A stretch of DNA of 64,000 nucleotides from Candidatus Methanobinarius endosymbioticus. GTDB taxonomy: Archaea; Methanobacteriota; Methanobacteria; Methanobacteriales; Methanobacteriaceae. A model generated the notes under the pieces. It had not been told where the DNA came from. It ran no database searches and saw only the letters and a list, made by a program, of their open reading frames with translations. Below, piece after piece: positions 55,451 to 64,000 of this stretch (the stretch's first letter is position 1; every line of letters starts with the position of its first letter). The stretch lies in the NCBI GenBank assembly GCA_003315655.1, contig NIZT01000059.1:1-64000 (forward strand), given 5' to 3'. The position numbers were made by a program, and so were the translations under genes.

Positions 55451-57063
55451 ATGAATAAAAAATATGTAGTAATTCTAGTCGTGATACTATCTATTGGTGT
55501 TATAGCTAGGGCATTAGCTATGGGAAATTCTTCTGTTGAAAGAAATCCAGATGAATTAGTAACTGCTGTTGGGGCACATGGTGGAGAACCTGAAACTGGT
55601 TTCAATCCAATTTATGGATGGAACTCAGAGGCAGAACCTTTAATATAAAGTATCTTGTTCAAAAGAGATTTTAATATGTCTATTGTTAATGATTTAGAAA
55701 CAGATTATTCTGTTAGTTCTGATGGTTTAAAATGGACAGTTAATGTTAGGGATGATGTTAAATTTATAGATGGTGTTCCACTTACTGCAAAATATGTAGC
55801 ATTTACATTTAATAATGTTAAAAATAGTGCTGATTTTCAACTTGATTTAACTAATCTTAAAAAAGCAACACCTGTAAATAATATTGCTGTTGAATTTGAA
55901 TTAGAAAAATCAAAATCTACTTTTATATGGGATCTAAGATATTTAGGAATTGTTCCAGAACATGCTTATGATAATCAAGGTTATGATTCTAATCCTATAG
56001 GTTCTGGTCCTTATAAATTTGTTCAGTGGGATAAAGATCAACAAGCTATTTTTGAAATTAATAATGATTATTATGGTAAAAAACCTTATTTTAAAAAATT
56101 AACTATATTATTTTTAGATGAAGATGCAAATTTTGCTTCTGTTAAATCTGGTAATGTTGATGTGGCTCAAATTGATATTAGTCAAGCAAGAGAAAATGTT
56201 TCAGGATATAAATTACTTAATTTGCCATCTACTAGGGTTCAGGGTGTATCTTTACCAATGTTAACTGATACTCGGAGCTAAAACAGAAAAAGGAGAGAAA
56301 ATTGGTAATAATGTTACAGCCGATTCTGCTATTAGAAAAGCATTAAATAGTGGAATTGATAGACAAAAAATTGTGGATGAAGTTTATTATGGTTATGGGG
56401 AACCTGAACAAACAGTTGTGGATAAATTAGACTATGAAAATCCTGCAGGTAAAGTAAATGATTCCAATCCAGAGTATGCTAAAAAAATTTTAGCTGAAGG
56501 GGGTTGGAAAGATAGTGATGGTGATGATATTCTTGAAAAAATGATCAAAAAGCTTCATTTAAATTGTATTATGCAGCTGAAGATCAGCAAAGACAAGCAT
56601 TATCTACTGTTGTAGCTGAAAATGCTAAAAATTTAGGTATTGAAATTGAGTTGGTTGGTACTGATTGAGATTCTATTTATACTAATCAATATAATTCAGC
56701 AGCCTTATATCAATAGAGCTCACCAAATACATATAGATCTGTTTATCTACAATATCATATTAAAGAAATTGATGATAATTATATGAATCCAAATCTTTAC
56801 AACAATTCAGCAGTTGATGAATATTTAGAAAATGCCTTAAGTACGGTTGATCAAAATGTTTCCAATGAATATTGGAAACAATCTTCATATAATGGTTCAA
56901 CTGGATTTTCTCCAGCTGGAGATGGTCCTTGGTTATGGGTTATAACATCTGATTTTCTTTATATGAAGAATGAAACTATTGATATGGGGTCTAATTCAAA
57001 TAGCTCTGGAATTGATATATTAAGAGATATATGTGATTGGAAGCGAATCAATCCGATTGAATA
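55451..57063 (+). pseudogene. Nickel/peptide ABC transporter substrate-binding protein, broken
   Basis: MNKKYVVILVVILSIGVIAR signal segment, then ELVTAVGAHGGEPETGFNPI, stop at 55646-55648, FKRDFNMSIVNDLETDYSVS, GLKWTVNVRDDVKFIDGVPL, TAKYVAFTFNNVKNSADFQL and NPIGSGPYKFVQWDKDQQAI. This is the SBP family 5 (NikA/DppA) scaffold. Other breaks: a shift near 56272, another near 56550, TGA at 56666-56668 (Trp expected in TDW) and TAG at 56714-56716. The end WLWVITSDFLYMKNETIDMG is well preserved. The downstream permeases and ATPases are intact. Confidence 0.85.
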
Positions 57064-57200
57064 ATTGATTATTCTTAAAATATATATAAAATTAATTTAA
57101 AACAATCTAAATAATTTAAAATTTTTAAAATAATTCACGTATAAACTAATCTAAAATAATTTAAAAATAAAAATATTGTATTTATAAAAATGGTGATAAT

Positions 57201-58193
57201 TTGTTTAATTATAGAAAAGTAGCTATTTTCTTAGGTCATAAAATTGTTCGATTGATAATACTATTAGTAGCAGTAGCTATTATTAGTTTTGTTTTGGTAG
57301 ATATGTCTCCAGTAGATCCAGTTCGAGCATATATTGGAGAAATGGCTGTAAGTGGGGAACACATAGCTAAATTACAAGAATATTGGGGTGTTGGCCAACC
57401 AATGTGGGAAAAAGCATTGCATTGGGTATGGAGTATGTTACATGGTGATTTTGGAACTTCTCTTATTTATAGAATTCCTGTTATAGATGTTATTTCTGAA
57501 AGATTCACGGCATCATTAGTGTTGATGTTTACTTCGTGGGTTATTTCTGGTGTTCTAGGTTTTACATTAGGAACATTAGCTGGAATGTATAGGGGAAGTT
57601 GGATTGATAAATTTGTAAAAGGATACTGTTATGTTCTTCTTTCTGCTCCTACATTTTGGATTGCTCTTTTGTTATTGATGGTATTTTCGGTTTATTTGGG
57701 ATGGTTCCCAACGGGACTTGGAGTTCCAGCAGGAGTTTTAGCTGAAAATGCCACGTTTTGGGATTGGTTAACTAGATTAATTCTTCCTGCAACTGCTTTA
57801 AGTATTTTATGTGTAGCTCAAATAGCTATGTTTACTAGGGATAAATTGAATAATATTATGAGTAGTGATTTTATACTTTTTGCTAAAGCAAGAAGTGAAA
57901 AAGGTTGGGGCCTTATAAAACGTCATGGGATTAGAAATATTCTTATTCCAGCTATAACTCTTCAATTTCTTTCATTCAGTGAAATATTTGGAGGTGCTGT
58001 TTTGGTAGAACAAGTATTTTCATATCCTGGAATTGGTCAAGCTGCAGTAGCCGCAGGTCTAAGAAGTGATGTTCCACTTCTTTTAGGTATTGTACTATTC
58101 TCTACAATATTTGTATTTTGTGGAAATACAATTGCAGATATTATATATAAATTTGTAGATCCAAGAATCAGGGAGAGTGAATCCAATGAATAA
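57201..58193 (+). CDS. ABC transporter permease (NikB/DppB type)
   Basis: 330 residues with a TTG start. N-terminal helix and motif MSPVDPVRAYIGEM typical of the first permease (DppB/NikB), then five or six helices and the ABC coupling loop AKARSEKGWGLIKRHGIRNI. The end VEQVFSYPGIGQAAVAAGLR and ADIIYKFVDPRIRE are the conserved permease tail. Intact although the binding protein upstream is broken. Overlaps the next gene by 8 bp, so translation is coupled. Confidence 0.88.
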   Translation: MFNYRKVAIFLGHKIVRLIILLVAVAIISFVLVDMSPVDPVRAYIGEMAVSGEHIAKLQEYWGVGQPMWEKALHWVWSMLHGDFGTSLIYRIPVIDVISERFTASLVLMFTSWVISGVLGFTLGTLAGMYRGSWIDKFVKGYCYVLLSAPTFWIALLLLMVFSVYLGWFPTGLGVPAGVLAENATFWDWLTRLILPATALSILCVAQIAMFTRDKLNNIMSSDFILFAKARSEKGWGLIKRHGIRNILIPAITLQFLSFSEIFGGAVLVEQVFSYPGIGQAAVAAGLRSDVPLLLGIVLFSTIFVFCGNTIADIIYKFVDPRIRESESNE

Positions 58194-59052
58194 ACCAGTT
58201 GATACTCCTAAAAAGAAGTTTCATACTTCTCCATTAAAGTTGAATTTAAGAACAAAAACAATATTAATCATTGTTCTTACAGCTTCAATGCTTGTTGCAA
58301 TTGTTATAAATAGTTTATTCATCGATGTAAGTACAATAACTACTAATTTCAGTTCTATTAATTTACCTCCTTCATTTGAACATCTTTTTGGAACTGATTG
58401 GATGGGAAGAGATATGTTCACAAGAACACTGAAAGGTCTAGGCCTTAGTATTATGATTGGTGCTTTAGCATCTATTATTAGTACTGTTGTAGCTGTGATA
58501 TTAGGTTTATCTTCTGGAATGAATAAATATTTAGATAGCTTTGTTAGTTGGTTAGTTGATTTATTTTCATCTATTCCTCATCTACTATTGATTATATTAA
58601 TTTCAATAAGTCTAGGTGGAGGGGTTATTGGGGTAATTGTTGGTGTTGGTGTTTCTCATTGGACTACTTTAACCAGAGTTATTAGAGCAGAAATAAAACA
58701 AATTAATACTTCTGAATATGTTCATCTATCTAAAAACTTTGGAAAATCTAAATGGTGGATAGCTAAAAAACATATTCTTCCACTAATTTTAACACAAGTG
58801 GTTCTTGGAGTTATTTTAGTTTTCCCGCATGCTATTATGCATGAAGCTAGTGTAACATTTCTTGGATTTGGTTTATCTCCTCACGAACCAGCTATCGGTA
58901 TTATTCTTTCAGAATCAATGAAATACTTAGCAACTGGAGTTTGGTGGTTAGCTTTCTTCCCAGGTGTTTCTCTTTTAATAATTGTACTATTATTTGATTT
59001 AGTTGGAGATAATTTACAAAAAATATTAGATCCTACTAATGCACATGAATGA
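58186..59052 (+). CDS. ABC transporter permease (NikC/DppC type)
   Basis: 288 residues from ATG 58186 (MNKPVDTPKKK); GTG 58177 is a less likely start. HLFGTDWMGRDMFTRTLKGL is the conserved periplasmic-side motif of DppC/NikC (GTDxxGRDxxSR). The coupling loop is SEYVHLSKNFGKSKWWIAKK, and the tail is ASVTFLGFGLSPHEPAIGII. It forms the channel with the preceding permease. Intact. Confidence 0.88.
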   Translation: MNKPVDTPKKKFHTSPLKLNLRTKTILIIVLTASMLVAIVINSLFIDVSTITTNFSSINLPPSFEHLFGTDWMGRDMFTRTLKGLGLSIMIGALASIISTVVAVILGLSSGMNKYLDSFVSWLVDLFSSIPHLLLIILISISLGGGVIGVIVGVGVSHWTTLTRVIRAEIKQINTSEYVHLSKNFGKSKWWIAKKHILPLILTQVVLGVILVFPHAIMHEASVTFLGFGLSPHEPAIGIILSESMKYLATGVWWLAFFPGVSLLIIVLLFDLVGDNLQKILDPTNAHE

Positions 59053-59064
59053 GGAGGTGTTAGT

Positions 59065-60108
59065 TTGATAGAATCGGAAAATATGAAAAACAAAAACATG
59101 AAATCTGAGAATTTAGAATCTAGAAATATAACTGTCACTGAAAAATCAGAGGAATCAAAAGAATTGTTGTCGGTATCAAATATTTCTATTTCCTTTCTAC
59201 AATATACAAAAGGTCTTAGAAAAAATCTCTTAAAGGTTATTAGTGATCTTACATTAAGTGTATCTTCTGGAGAAATTGTAGCTATTTTAGGATCAAGTGG
59301 GTCTGGAAAAAGTTTACTTGCCCATGCTATTTTAGGTATTTTGCCTAATAATGCAGATCTTACTGGTGAAATGACATTTGAAGGGAAAGAATTAGATCAA
59401 AAATTTAAAGAAAAACTGAGAGGAAAAGAAATAGCTCTTATTCCTCAGTCTGTAAATTTTTTAGACCCTCTAATGAAAGTTGCTGATCAAGTTATAGGTG
59501 AAACTGTTGATGAAGAAGATAAAAAAGCTAAAAAAGCTCATCAAAGAGAAGTATTTGAAAAATATGGTCTTGATGAAAAAGTGGATGATTTATATCCATT
59601 TCAATTATCTGGAGGAATGGCTAGAAGAGTACTTGTTTCAACTGCGCTTCTTCAAAATCCAAAACTTGTTATAGCTGATGAACCTACTCCTGGTTTAGAT
59701 GATGTAGCTATTCAAGAAACACTTAATAATATAAAACAAATGGCTGCTGAGGATAGGGGAGTACTTCTTATTACTCATGATATAAATGCAGCTCTAAAAG
59801 TAGCTGATAAAATAGCTATTTTTTATTCAGGTTATGTAATTGAAATAGCTAATGTTGAAGATTTCACTGATGATGGAGAAAATCTAATACATCCTTATAC
59901 TCGAGCTCTTTACAAAGCTCTCCCTCAAAATGGATTTAATTTATATAAAGGCCATCAACCATTTCATGGAGAACTCCCAGAAGGTTGTGTATACTCTGAT
60001 AGGTGTGATCAGAATACTGATAGTTGTATGAAAATAAATCCTGATCTTCGAGAAATTGAAGGAAAGAAAGTACGTTGTCATAGAGGTCACAGAAAATATT
60101 CTAGATAA
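59065..60108 (+). CDS. ABC transporter ATPase (NikD/DppD type)
   Basis: 347 residues with a TTG start behind GAGGAGGTG, an unusually strong ribosome site. N-terminal 30 residues carry short repeats of Glu-Asn-Met-Lys and are variable. Walker A GSSGSGKS, Q-loop LIPQSVNFLDPL, signature LSGGMARR, Walker B LVIADEPT, H-loop LITHDI. The C-terminal oligopeptide/dipeptide domain (HPYTRALYKALPQNG, CVYSDRCDQNTDSC with several Cys) is present. Powers the transporter. Intact. Confidence 0.9.
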   Translation: MIESENMKNKNMKSENLESRNITVTEKSEESKELLSVSNISISFLQYTKGLRKNLLKVISDLTLSVSSGEIVAILGSSGSGKSLLAHAILGILPNNADLTGEMTFEGKELDQKFKEKLRGKEIALIPQSVNFLDPLMKVADQVIGETVDEEDKKAKKAHQREVFEKYGLDEKVDDLYPFQLSGGMARRVLVSTALLQNPKLVIADEPTPGLDDVAIQETLNNIKQMAAEDRGVLLITHDINAALKVADKIAIFYSGYVIEIANVEDFTDDGENLIHPYTRALYKALPQNGFNLYKGHQPFHGELPEGCVYSDRCDQNTDSCMKINPDLREIEGKKVRCHRGHRKYSR

Positions 60109-60179
60109 TGAATATTATTGACAATAGAGTAAGGCTTATAATATTTATAATTTAAATTTATTTAGATTGAGGAGAAATT

Positions 60180-60800
60180 ATGGAATTAAAGGGCAAAAAT
60201 ATAAATTTCAAATATGGGTTTAGTAAAAAATGGATCTTAAAAGATTTGAATATTTCATTAAAAAGTGGAGAAATTAAAGGTTTGATTGGAGATAGTGGAA
60301 GTGGAAAATCTACTCTTTCTAAAATTTTATCAGGATATATGGAAGAAAAAAAATTTAAGGGAGATATTACTATTGATGGATTAAAACCTCTTAAAAGTGG
60401 TTTTAATCCGGTTCAATTGATTTTTCAACATCCTGAACAAACAATGAATCCTAAATGGAAAATGAAAGATATTTTATATGAATCATGGGATGTTACTGAG
60501 GACCTTATTGAAGAATTTGGAATACAAAAATCTTGGTTAAATCGTTGGCCTAATGAACTTTCAGGAGGAGAACTTCAAAGATTTGCTGTTTTAAGAGCTT
60601 TATCTCCTAATACACAATTTTTAATAGCTGATGAAATGACCACAATGTTAGATGCAGTTACTCAAGTTCAAATTTGGGATCTTACAATAAAAATAACTAA
60701 GCAAAGAAATATGGGAATGCTAATTGTTAGTCATGATAAAGATTTAATAGACACAATCTGTGATGATATTGTTTATTTAAATGATATTAATAATGTTTAG
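60180..60800 (+). CDS. ABC transporter ATPase (NikE/DppF type), short
   Basis: 206 residues. Walker A GDSGSGKS, Q-loop LIFQHPEQTMNPKW, signature LSGGELQR, Walker B LIADEMTTMLDA and H-loop IVSHDKDLID. It lacks the C-terminal Cys-rich oligopeptide domain seen in the upstream ATPase, normal for NikE-type partners. Second ATPase of the operon, 71 bp after the first; intact. Confidence 0.88.
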   Translation: MELKGKNINFKYGFSKKWILKDLNISLKSGEIKGLIGDSGSGKSTLSKILSGYMEEKKFKGDITIDGLKPLKSGFNPVQLIFQHPEQTMNPKWKMKDILYESWDVTEDLIEEFGIQKSWLNRWPNELSGGELQRFAVLRALSPNTQFLIADEMTTMLDAVTQVQIWDLTIKITKQRNMGMLIVSHDKDLIDTICDDIVYLNDINNV

Positions 60801-61221
60801 AAATTATATGAGTTTATTAATTAAATTCTATTTTTATTCTAATTAATTTTTTATTTATTTTTTTAGTTATTTTTTATATTTTCTATATTATTTAAATAAA
60901 TTTTAGAATAATTTTATTTTTGAAAGATTTCATCAACAATTTTTTAATAGTTTTTTAATAGTTTTTATAATAAATTTTATAATTGGTTTTTAGTGATATT
61001 CTTTAATAATTTTTTATAAAATATTTTACTAATATATTCAAATAGATTTTATTATATACTTAATTCTATTAATTGAAGTTAAAAAAGTAATAATTATAAG
61101 TTTATAATCAATGTAATTATAAATAAAATGGTTTATCGAATCTTAAGTATTATATAGTATAAAAGACTATATGTAATGTATAATAATTTTTTTAAATTTA
61201 CTATAATTATAAGGAGATAAA
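60801..61221. other. AT-rich gap
   Basis: Contains repeated TTTTTTAATAGT strings near 60935-60965. No frame. AAGGAG at 61211-61216 is the ferredoxin ribosome site. Confidence 0.45.
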
Positions 61222-61386
61222 ATGATAGTAAAAGATTGGTGTATGTTCTGTGGAGAATGTGCTGGGGTCTGCCCAAGAAATTTAATTGAAGTTAAAGAAT
61301 ATTCTTTAGTTTTCAATGATGAGGAATGTAAAGATTGTAGTACTTGTGTTAAGGTTTGTCCTGTTACAGCTTTGGAAAAAGATTAG
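61222..61386 (+). CDS. Small 2x[4Fe-4S] ferredoxin
   Basis: 54 residues, too short for most ORF filters. Two clusters: C7-x2-C10-x2-C13-x3-C17-P and C36-x2-C39-x2-C42-x3-C46-P (CMFCGECAGVCPRN and CKDCSTCVKVCPVT). Behind AAGGAG and 129 bp upstream of the geranylgeranyl reductase gene on the same strand. It probably carries electrons to that reductase. Intact. Confidence 0.88.
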   Translation: MIVKDWCMFCGECAGVCPRNLIEVKEYSLVFNDEECKDCSTCVKVCPVTALEKD

Positions 61387-61515
61387 TATTATATAAAAAT
61401 TAAAATACATAGGGACTTATAATTAAACTTAAATTATACTAACTTAAGCTATAATAATTAAAATAAGTTGATTTTAGAATAACTTTATTTAAACAAGATT
61501 TATTAGGTGTATAAA

Positions 61516-62697
61516 ATGATTAAAACTGATGTATTGGTAATTGGATCAGGACCTGCAGGATCTTCAGCAGCTAAACATGCTGCTTTAGGTGGGGCAGATG
61601 TAATCCTTATTGATAAAAAATCTGAAATCGGGACTCCGAAACGTTGTGCTGAGGGAGTTTCAAAAGCAGGACTTGCAGATCTTAAAATCGAACCAGATGA
61701 ACGTTGGGTAACTAAAGAATTAGATGGTGTCAGATTAGTTTCTCCAAATGGTACTAATGTATGGTTAACTTCTAATGAAATTGAACTTCCTGAAGCAGGA
61801 TATATTTTAGAGAGAAAAGTTTTTGATAAATATATGGCTATGGATGCAGCTAGAGCTGGAGCAGAAATTAAAATTAAAACCTTAGCTCATGCTATGAGAA
61901 AAGAAGGAAATGCTTATATAGTCACTTGCGAACATATGGGAGAATTATTTGAAATTGAAGCTAAAATAGTTATAGGTGCTGATGGACCAGAATCTCGTGT
62001 TGGTAGATGGGCTGGACTTAAAACAGCTACTAAATCAACTAATATGGAATCTGGAATCCAATTTGAAATGGTTGGATTAGAAATGGAAAAATCAGATGTT
62101 ATTGAATTTTACTTTGGTACTGTTGCTCCTGGTGGCTATGCTTGGATTTTCCCTAAAGGAAAGGATATAGCTAATGTAGGTCTTGCAATTATAACTAAAA
62201 AAACAGGCAAAACTCCTTATGAACACCTTAAAGAATTTGTAGCAAATTGTCCTGCTACACAAAACGCGCAAGCTGTAGAAATTAATATTGGTGGGGATCC
62301 TGTTGGTGGAATGCCTAAAAAAATATATGGGAATAATGTTCTTGTTTGTGGAGATGCAGCTGGACAAGTTAATCCTTTAACTGGTGGAGGAATCATTAGT
62401 GGTATGAAAGGTGGAATGTATGCTGGTAAAGTTGCTGCAAACGCCATAAATAAAAATGATTATTCTGAAAAAGCTTTAAAAGAATATGATGAACTTATTA
62501 GGGATGATATTGGTCCTGAATTAGATAAATATCTTAAAGTTAAAGAATATTTATCTACTTTATCTGGCAGTGAACTAAATTCAATAGCTGATGCTTTCCA
62601 AGATATTGACTTTGAAAAAGTCAGTACAACTGAATTAATCAAAAGTTTAGTTAAAGTTTCTCCTAAAGCTTTATTAAAGTTAGGAAAATTAATTTAA
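61516..62697 (+). CDS. Digeranylgeranylglycerophospholipid reductase (GGR family)
   Basis: 393 residues from ATG 61516; the upstream GTG in frame is less likely because AGGTG precedes the ATG. FAD motif VIGSGPAGSSAAKHAA, RCAEGVSKAGL (the conserved Cys region of archaeal GGR), VIGADGPESRVGRWAGL, GGYAWIFPKGKDIANVGL and CGDAAGQVNPLTGGGIISG. The enzyme saturates the geranylgeranyl chains of archaeal membrane lipids. Intact. Confidence 0.9.
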   Translation: MIKTDVLVIGSGPAGSSAAKHAALGGADVILIDKKSEIGTPKRCAEGVSKAGLADLKIEPDERWVTKELDGVRLVSPNGTNVWLTSNEIELPEAGYILERKVFDKYMAMDAARAGAEIKIKTLAHAMRKEGNAYIVTCEHMGELFEIEAKIVIGADGPESRVGRWAGLKTATKSTNMESGIQFEMVGLEMEKSDVIEFYFGTVAPGGYAWIFPKGKDIANVGLAIITKKTGKTPYEHLKEFVANCPATQNAQAVEINIGGDPVGGMPKKIYGNNVLVCGDAAGQVNPLTGGGIISGMKGGMYAGKVAANAINKNDYSEKALKEYDELIRDDIGPELDKYLKVKEYLSTLSGSELNSIADAFQDIDFEKVSTTELIKSLVKVSPKALLKLGKLI

Positions 62698-62997
62698 ATA
62701 AAATTTAATATTTTATTTTTTCTTTTTTTGTAATATATTTTTATATTTATATAATTTTTATAAATTTTACTTAATTTTTTTAATCACTAGATTTTTTTTA
62801 TTTTTGTCTATAAGAATATCTTTATTTTATAAAATTTTACAATTTTTCTATATAGGGATCATTTTATAGTTTTAAATAATTTTTATTTTAATATATTTTT
62901 TTATATATTTAATTTCAATTGTTTTATTGGGACTTAATATTGTTTTTTGATTATATTAAAGCTTAAATAGTTTGTGGTTTAATATTTTAATCGAATT
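62698..62997. other. AT-rich gap
   Basis: T-rich after the reductase gene, which suits archaeal termination. No frame seen. Confidence 0.45.
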
Positions 62998-63892
62998 ATG
63001 ATAATTAAAAGATTTAAATCTATAAATAAAAGAAGTTTTGATCCATTGGATGATTTTTGTTCTCGCAGTATATGTTTACTTCTGGTTGTGAAAAGCAGTA
63101 AATAGGGTTAATTAATGCTATACTTAAATAAAATAATGAAAAAACAATTGAAAAAATTGAAATTATTGATAATAAGTTTATGCCAGGAAAAATTGTGGGT
63201 AAAAAACTTTATATTCTTGATTTGAGGTCAAAACTAGTGACGGGAGAATAATTAATCTTGAAGTTCAGTTAAAGGATGATGATTTTTTTAAAATAAGGAG
63301 TCAGCTGCATATTTCCCGAAAATTCTCAAATTCAGTAGACAGAAGAGGATTAGAACATATAAATAATCATATTCTGATAAATTTGCTGAATTTTAAATAT
63401 TGTAGTGATGAAAGAGTCAATCGAAAATTTAATATGTTAAATCAGACGGATATTGATTGTAATTATAATGATTGTATAAAAATCATTAATATTAATTTAA
63501 TTCCGTTTAGAAATGAAAAGGAACTTGATTTTAAACAATGAATTAACAAAATGGTTAATATTTCTAGATAAAAACAGCCCCATGGAGCTAATAAACATGG
63601 TAACAACAAAAGATGAAAATATAAAAACAGCAGAAGAAAAAATAGAAGAACTACTTTCCAATGAACTATTGTTACATGATATTCACATGCGAAAACAAGC
63701 CGGTTAAAAATACCAAAGAGAAATGACACCAGCCAAAGACAAAACAATAAAAAAGGAATCAAATAAGATAAAAAAGAGGATAAAATAGAAGAAAAAATTT
63801 AAATAGCTAAAAATTTAAAATCTAATGAAAAAGATATTGAATACATAGCTAAAATTACAGGTCTCAAAATAGAAGAAATAGAAAAATTATAA
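62998..63892 (+). mobile_element. Rpn/PD-(D/E)XK-type transposase-nuclease gene, copy 2, broken
   Basis: MIIKRFKSINKRSFDPLDDF, then shifts near 63060, a TAG after GCEKQ at about 63100, ILK followed by TAA, and FMPGKIVGKKLYILDLRSK. DLRSK, IINLEVQLKDDDFFK and YISRKF-like HISRKFSNS match copy 1. The 5' 421 bp and 3' 97 bp differ from copy 1 at many sites and carry different lesions, but both copies are 895 bp and share the perfect 377-bp block. Family as copy 1. Ends EIEKL. Confidence 0.7.
63419..63795 (+). repeat. 377-bp perfect direct repeat, copy 2
   Basis: Identical to 10826-11202, offset 52,593 bp, including its two nonsense lesions. The direct orientation would let recombination delete about 52.6 kb of this window. 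Confidence 0.9.
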
Positions 63893-64000
63893 TATCAATT
63901 TAATTTGATATTAATGGATTTATTAAAATATAAACTAACCCATAAAGTTATATTTTAGATAAAAAAGTTTAATTACTCTTTTATATATTATTTATTCATT

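Overview
The window is a very AT-rich archaeal chromosome segment that reads as Methanobacteriales, most likely Methanobrevibacter or a close relative. The lineage signals are atwA (McrA2), mfnB, an archaeal riboflavin synthase, a geranylgeranyl reductase paired with a small ferredoxin, methanogenesis marker 16, a DUF2193 gene, a pseudomurein-binding-repeat mini-protein, parallel-beta-helix adhesin-like proteins and cbiMNQO. No rRNA, tRNA or CRISPR array was seen.

The striking property is decay. About half of the roughly 60 recognisable genes are broken by frameshifts, in-frame stops or truncation, and they lie between perfectly open housekeeping genes. Broken genes are mostly surface, transport and accessory: three adhesin-like genes, a cation/proton antiporter, an MFS exporter, an aquaporin, the whole Ni/Co ECF operon with an embedded DMT transporter, a copper P-type ATPase, the substrate-binding gene of a Nik/Opp ABC transporter, a lactate-utilisation-like pair, cbiT, trmO, methanogenesis marker 16, an FrhB-family gene and several DUF genes. 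Intact genes are mostly biosynthesis and information: CoA, riboflavin, histidine, UMP, GMP, NAD, molybdopterin, methanofuran, archaeal lipid and diphthamide. This pattern fits reductive evolution in a host-associated archaeon, but draft-sequence error must be excluded.

Layout. 0-3.6 kb: dead adhesin, dead FrhB-type protein, dead DUF4491. 3.7-8.5 kb: M42 peptidase, dead SAP-domain gene, phosphopantothenate synthetase, UPF0200 kinase, Dph6, membrane protein. 8.8-15.4 kb: an unbroken run of pseudogenes (marker 16, Rpn-type element, antiporter, DUF2193, aquaporin). 15.7-22.4 kb: galE, dead adhesin, a radical-SAM/Cys-rich-peptide pair, dead MFS. 22.7-24.4 kb: hisG, pyrF. 24.7-30 kb: dead small membrane genes and the dead cbiMNQ-DMT-cbiO cluster. 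30.1-35.5 kb: ribC, dead adhesin, glycosyltransferase plus DUF2304. 36.2-43.5 kb: dead lutAB-like pair, mfnB-guaB, dead copper ATPase. 44-53.9 kb: HD protein, ubiX, dead cbiT, molybdopterin genes, nadM, atwA, usp. 54.3-60.8 kb: dead unknown gene with a 27-nt inverted repeat, then a Nik/Opp ABC operon with a dead binding protein and four intact downstream genes. 61.2-63.9 kb: ferredoxin-geranylgeranyl reductase and a second Rpn-type element.

The two Rpn-type elements (about 10.4 and 63.0 kb, direct orientation) share a 377-bp block that is base-for-base identical, including its nonsense lesions, while their other parts have diverged. Candidate systems worth following up are the radical-SAM/Cys-rich-peptide pair, the His-tailed transporter inside the Ni/Co cluster, the AGTAATAC motif cluster before the Nik-type operon, and the 27-nt inverted repeat.
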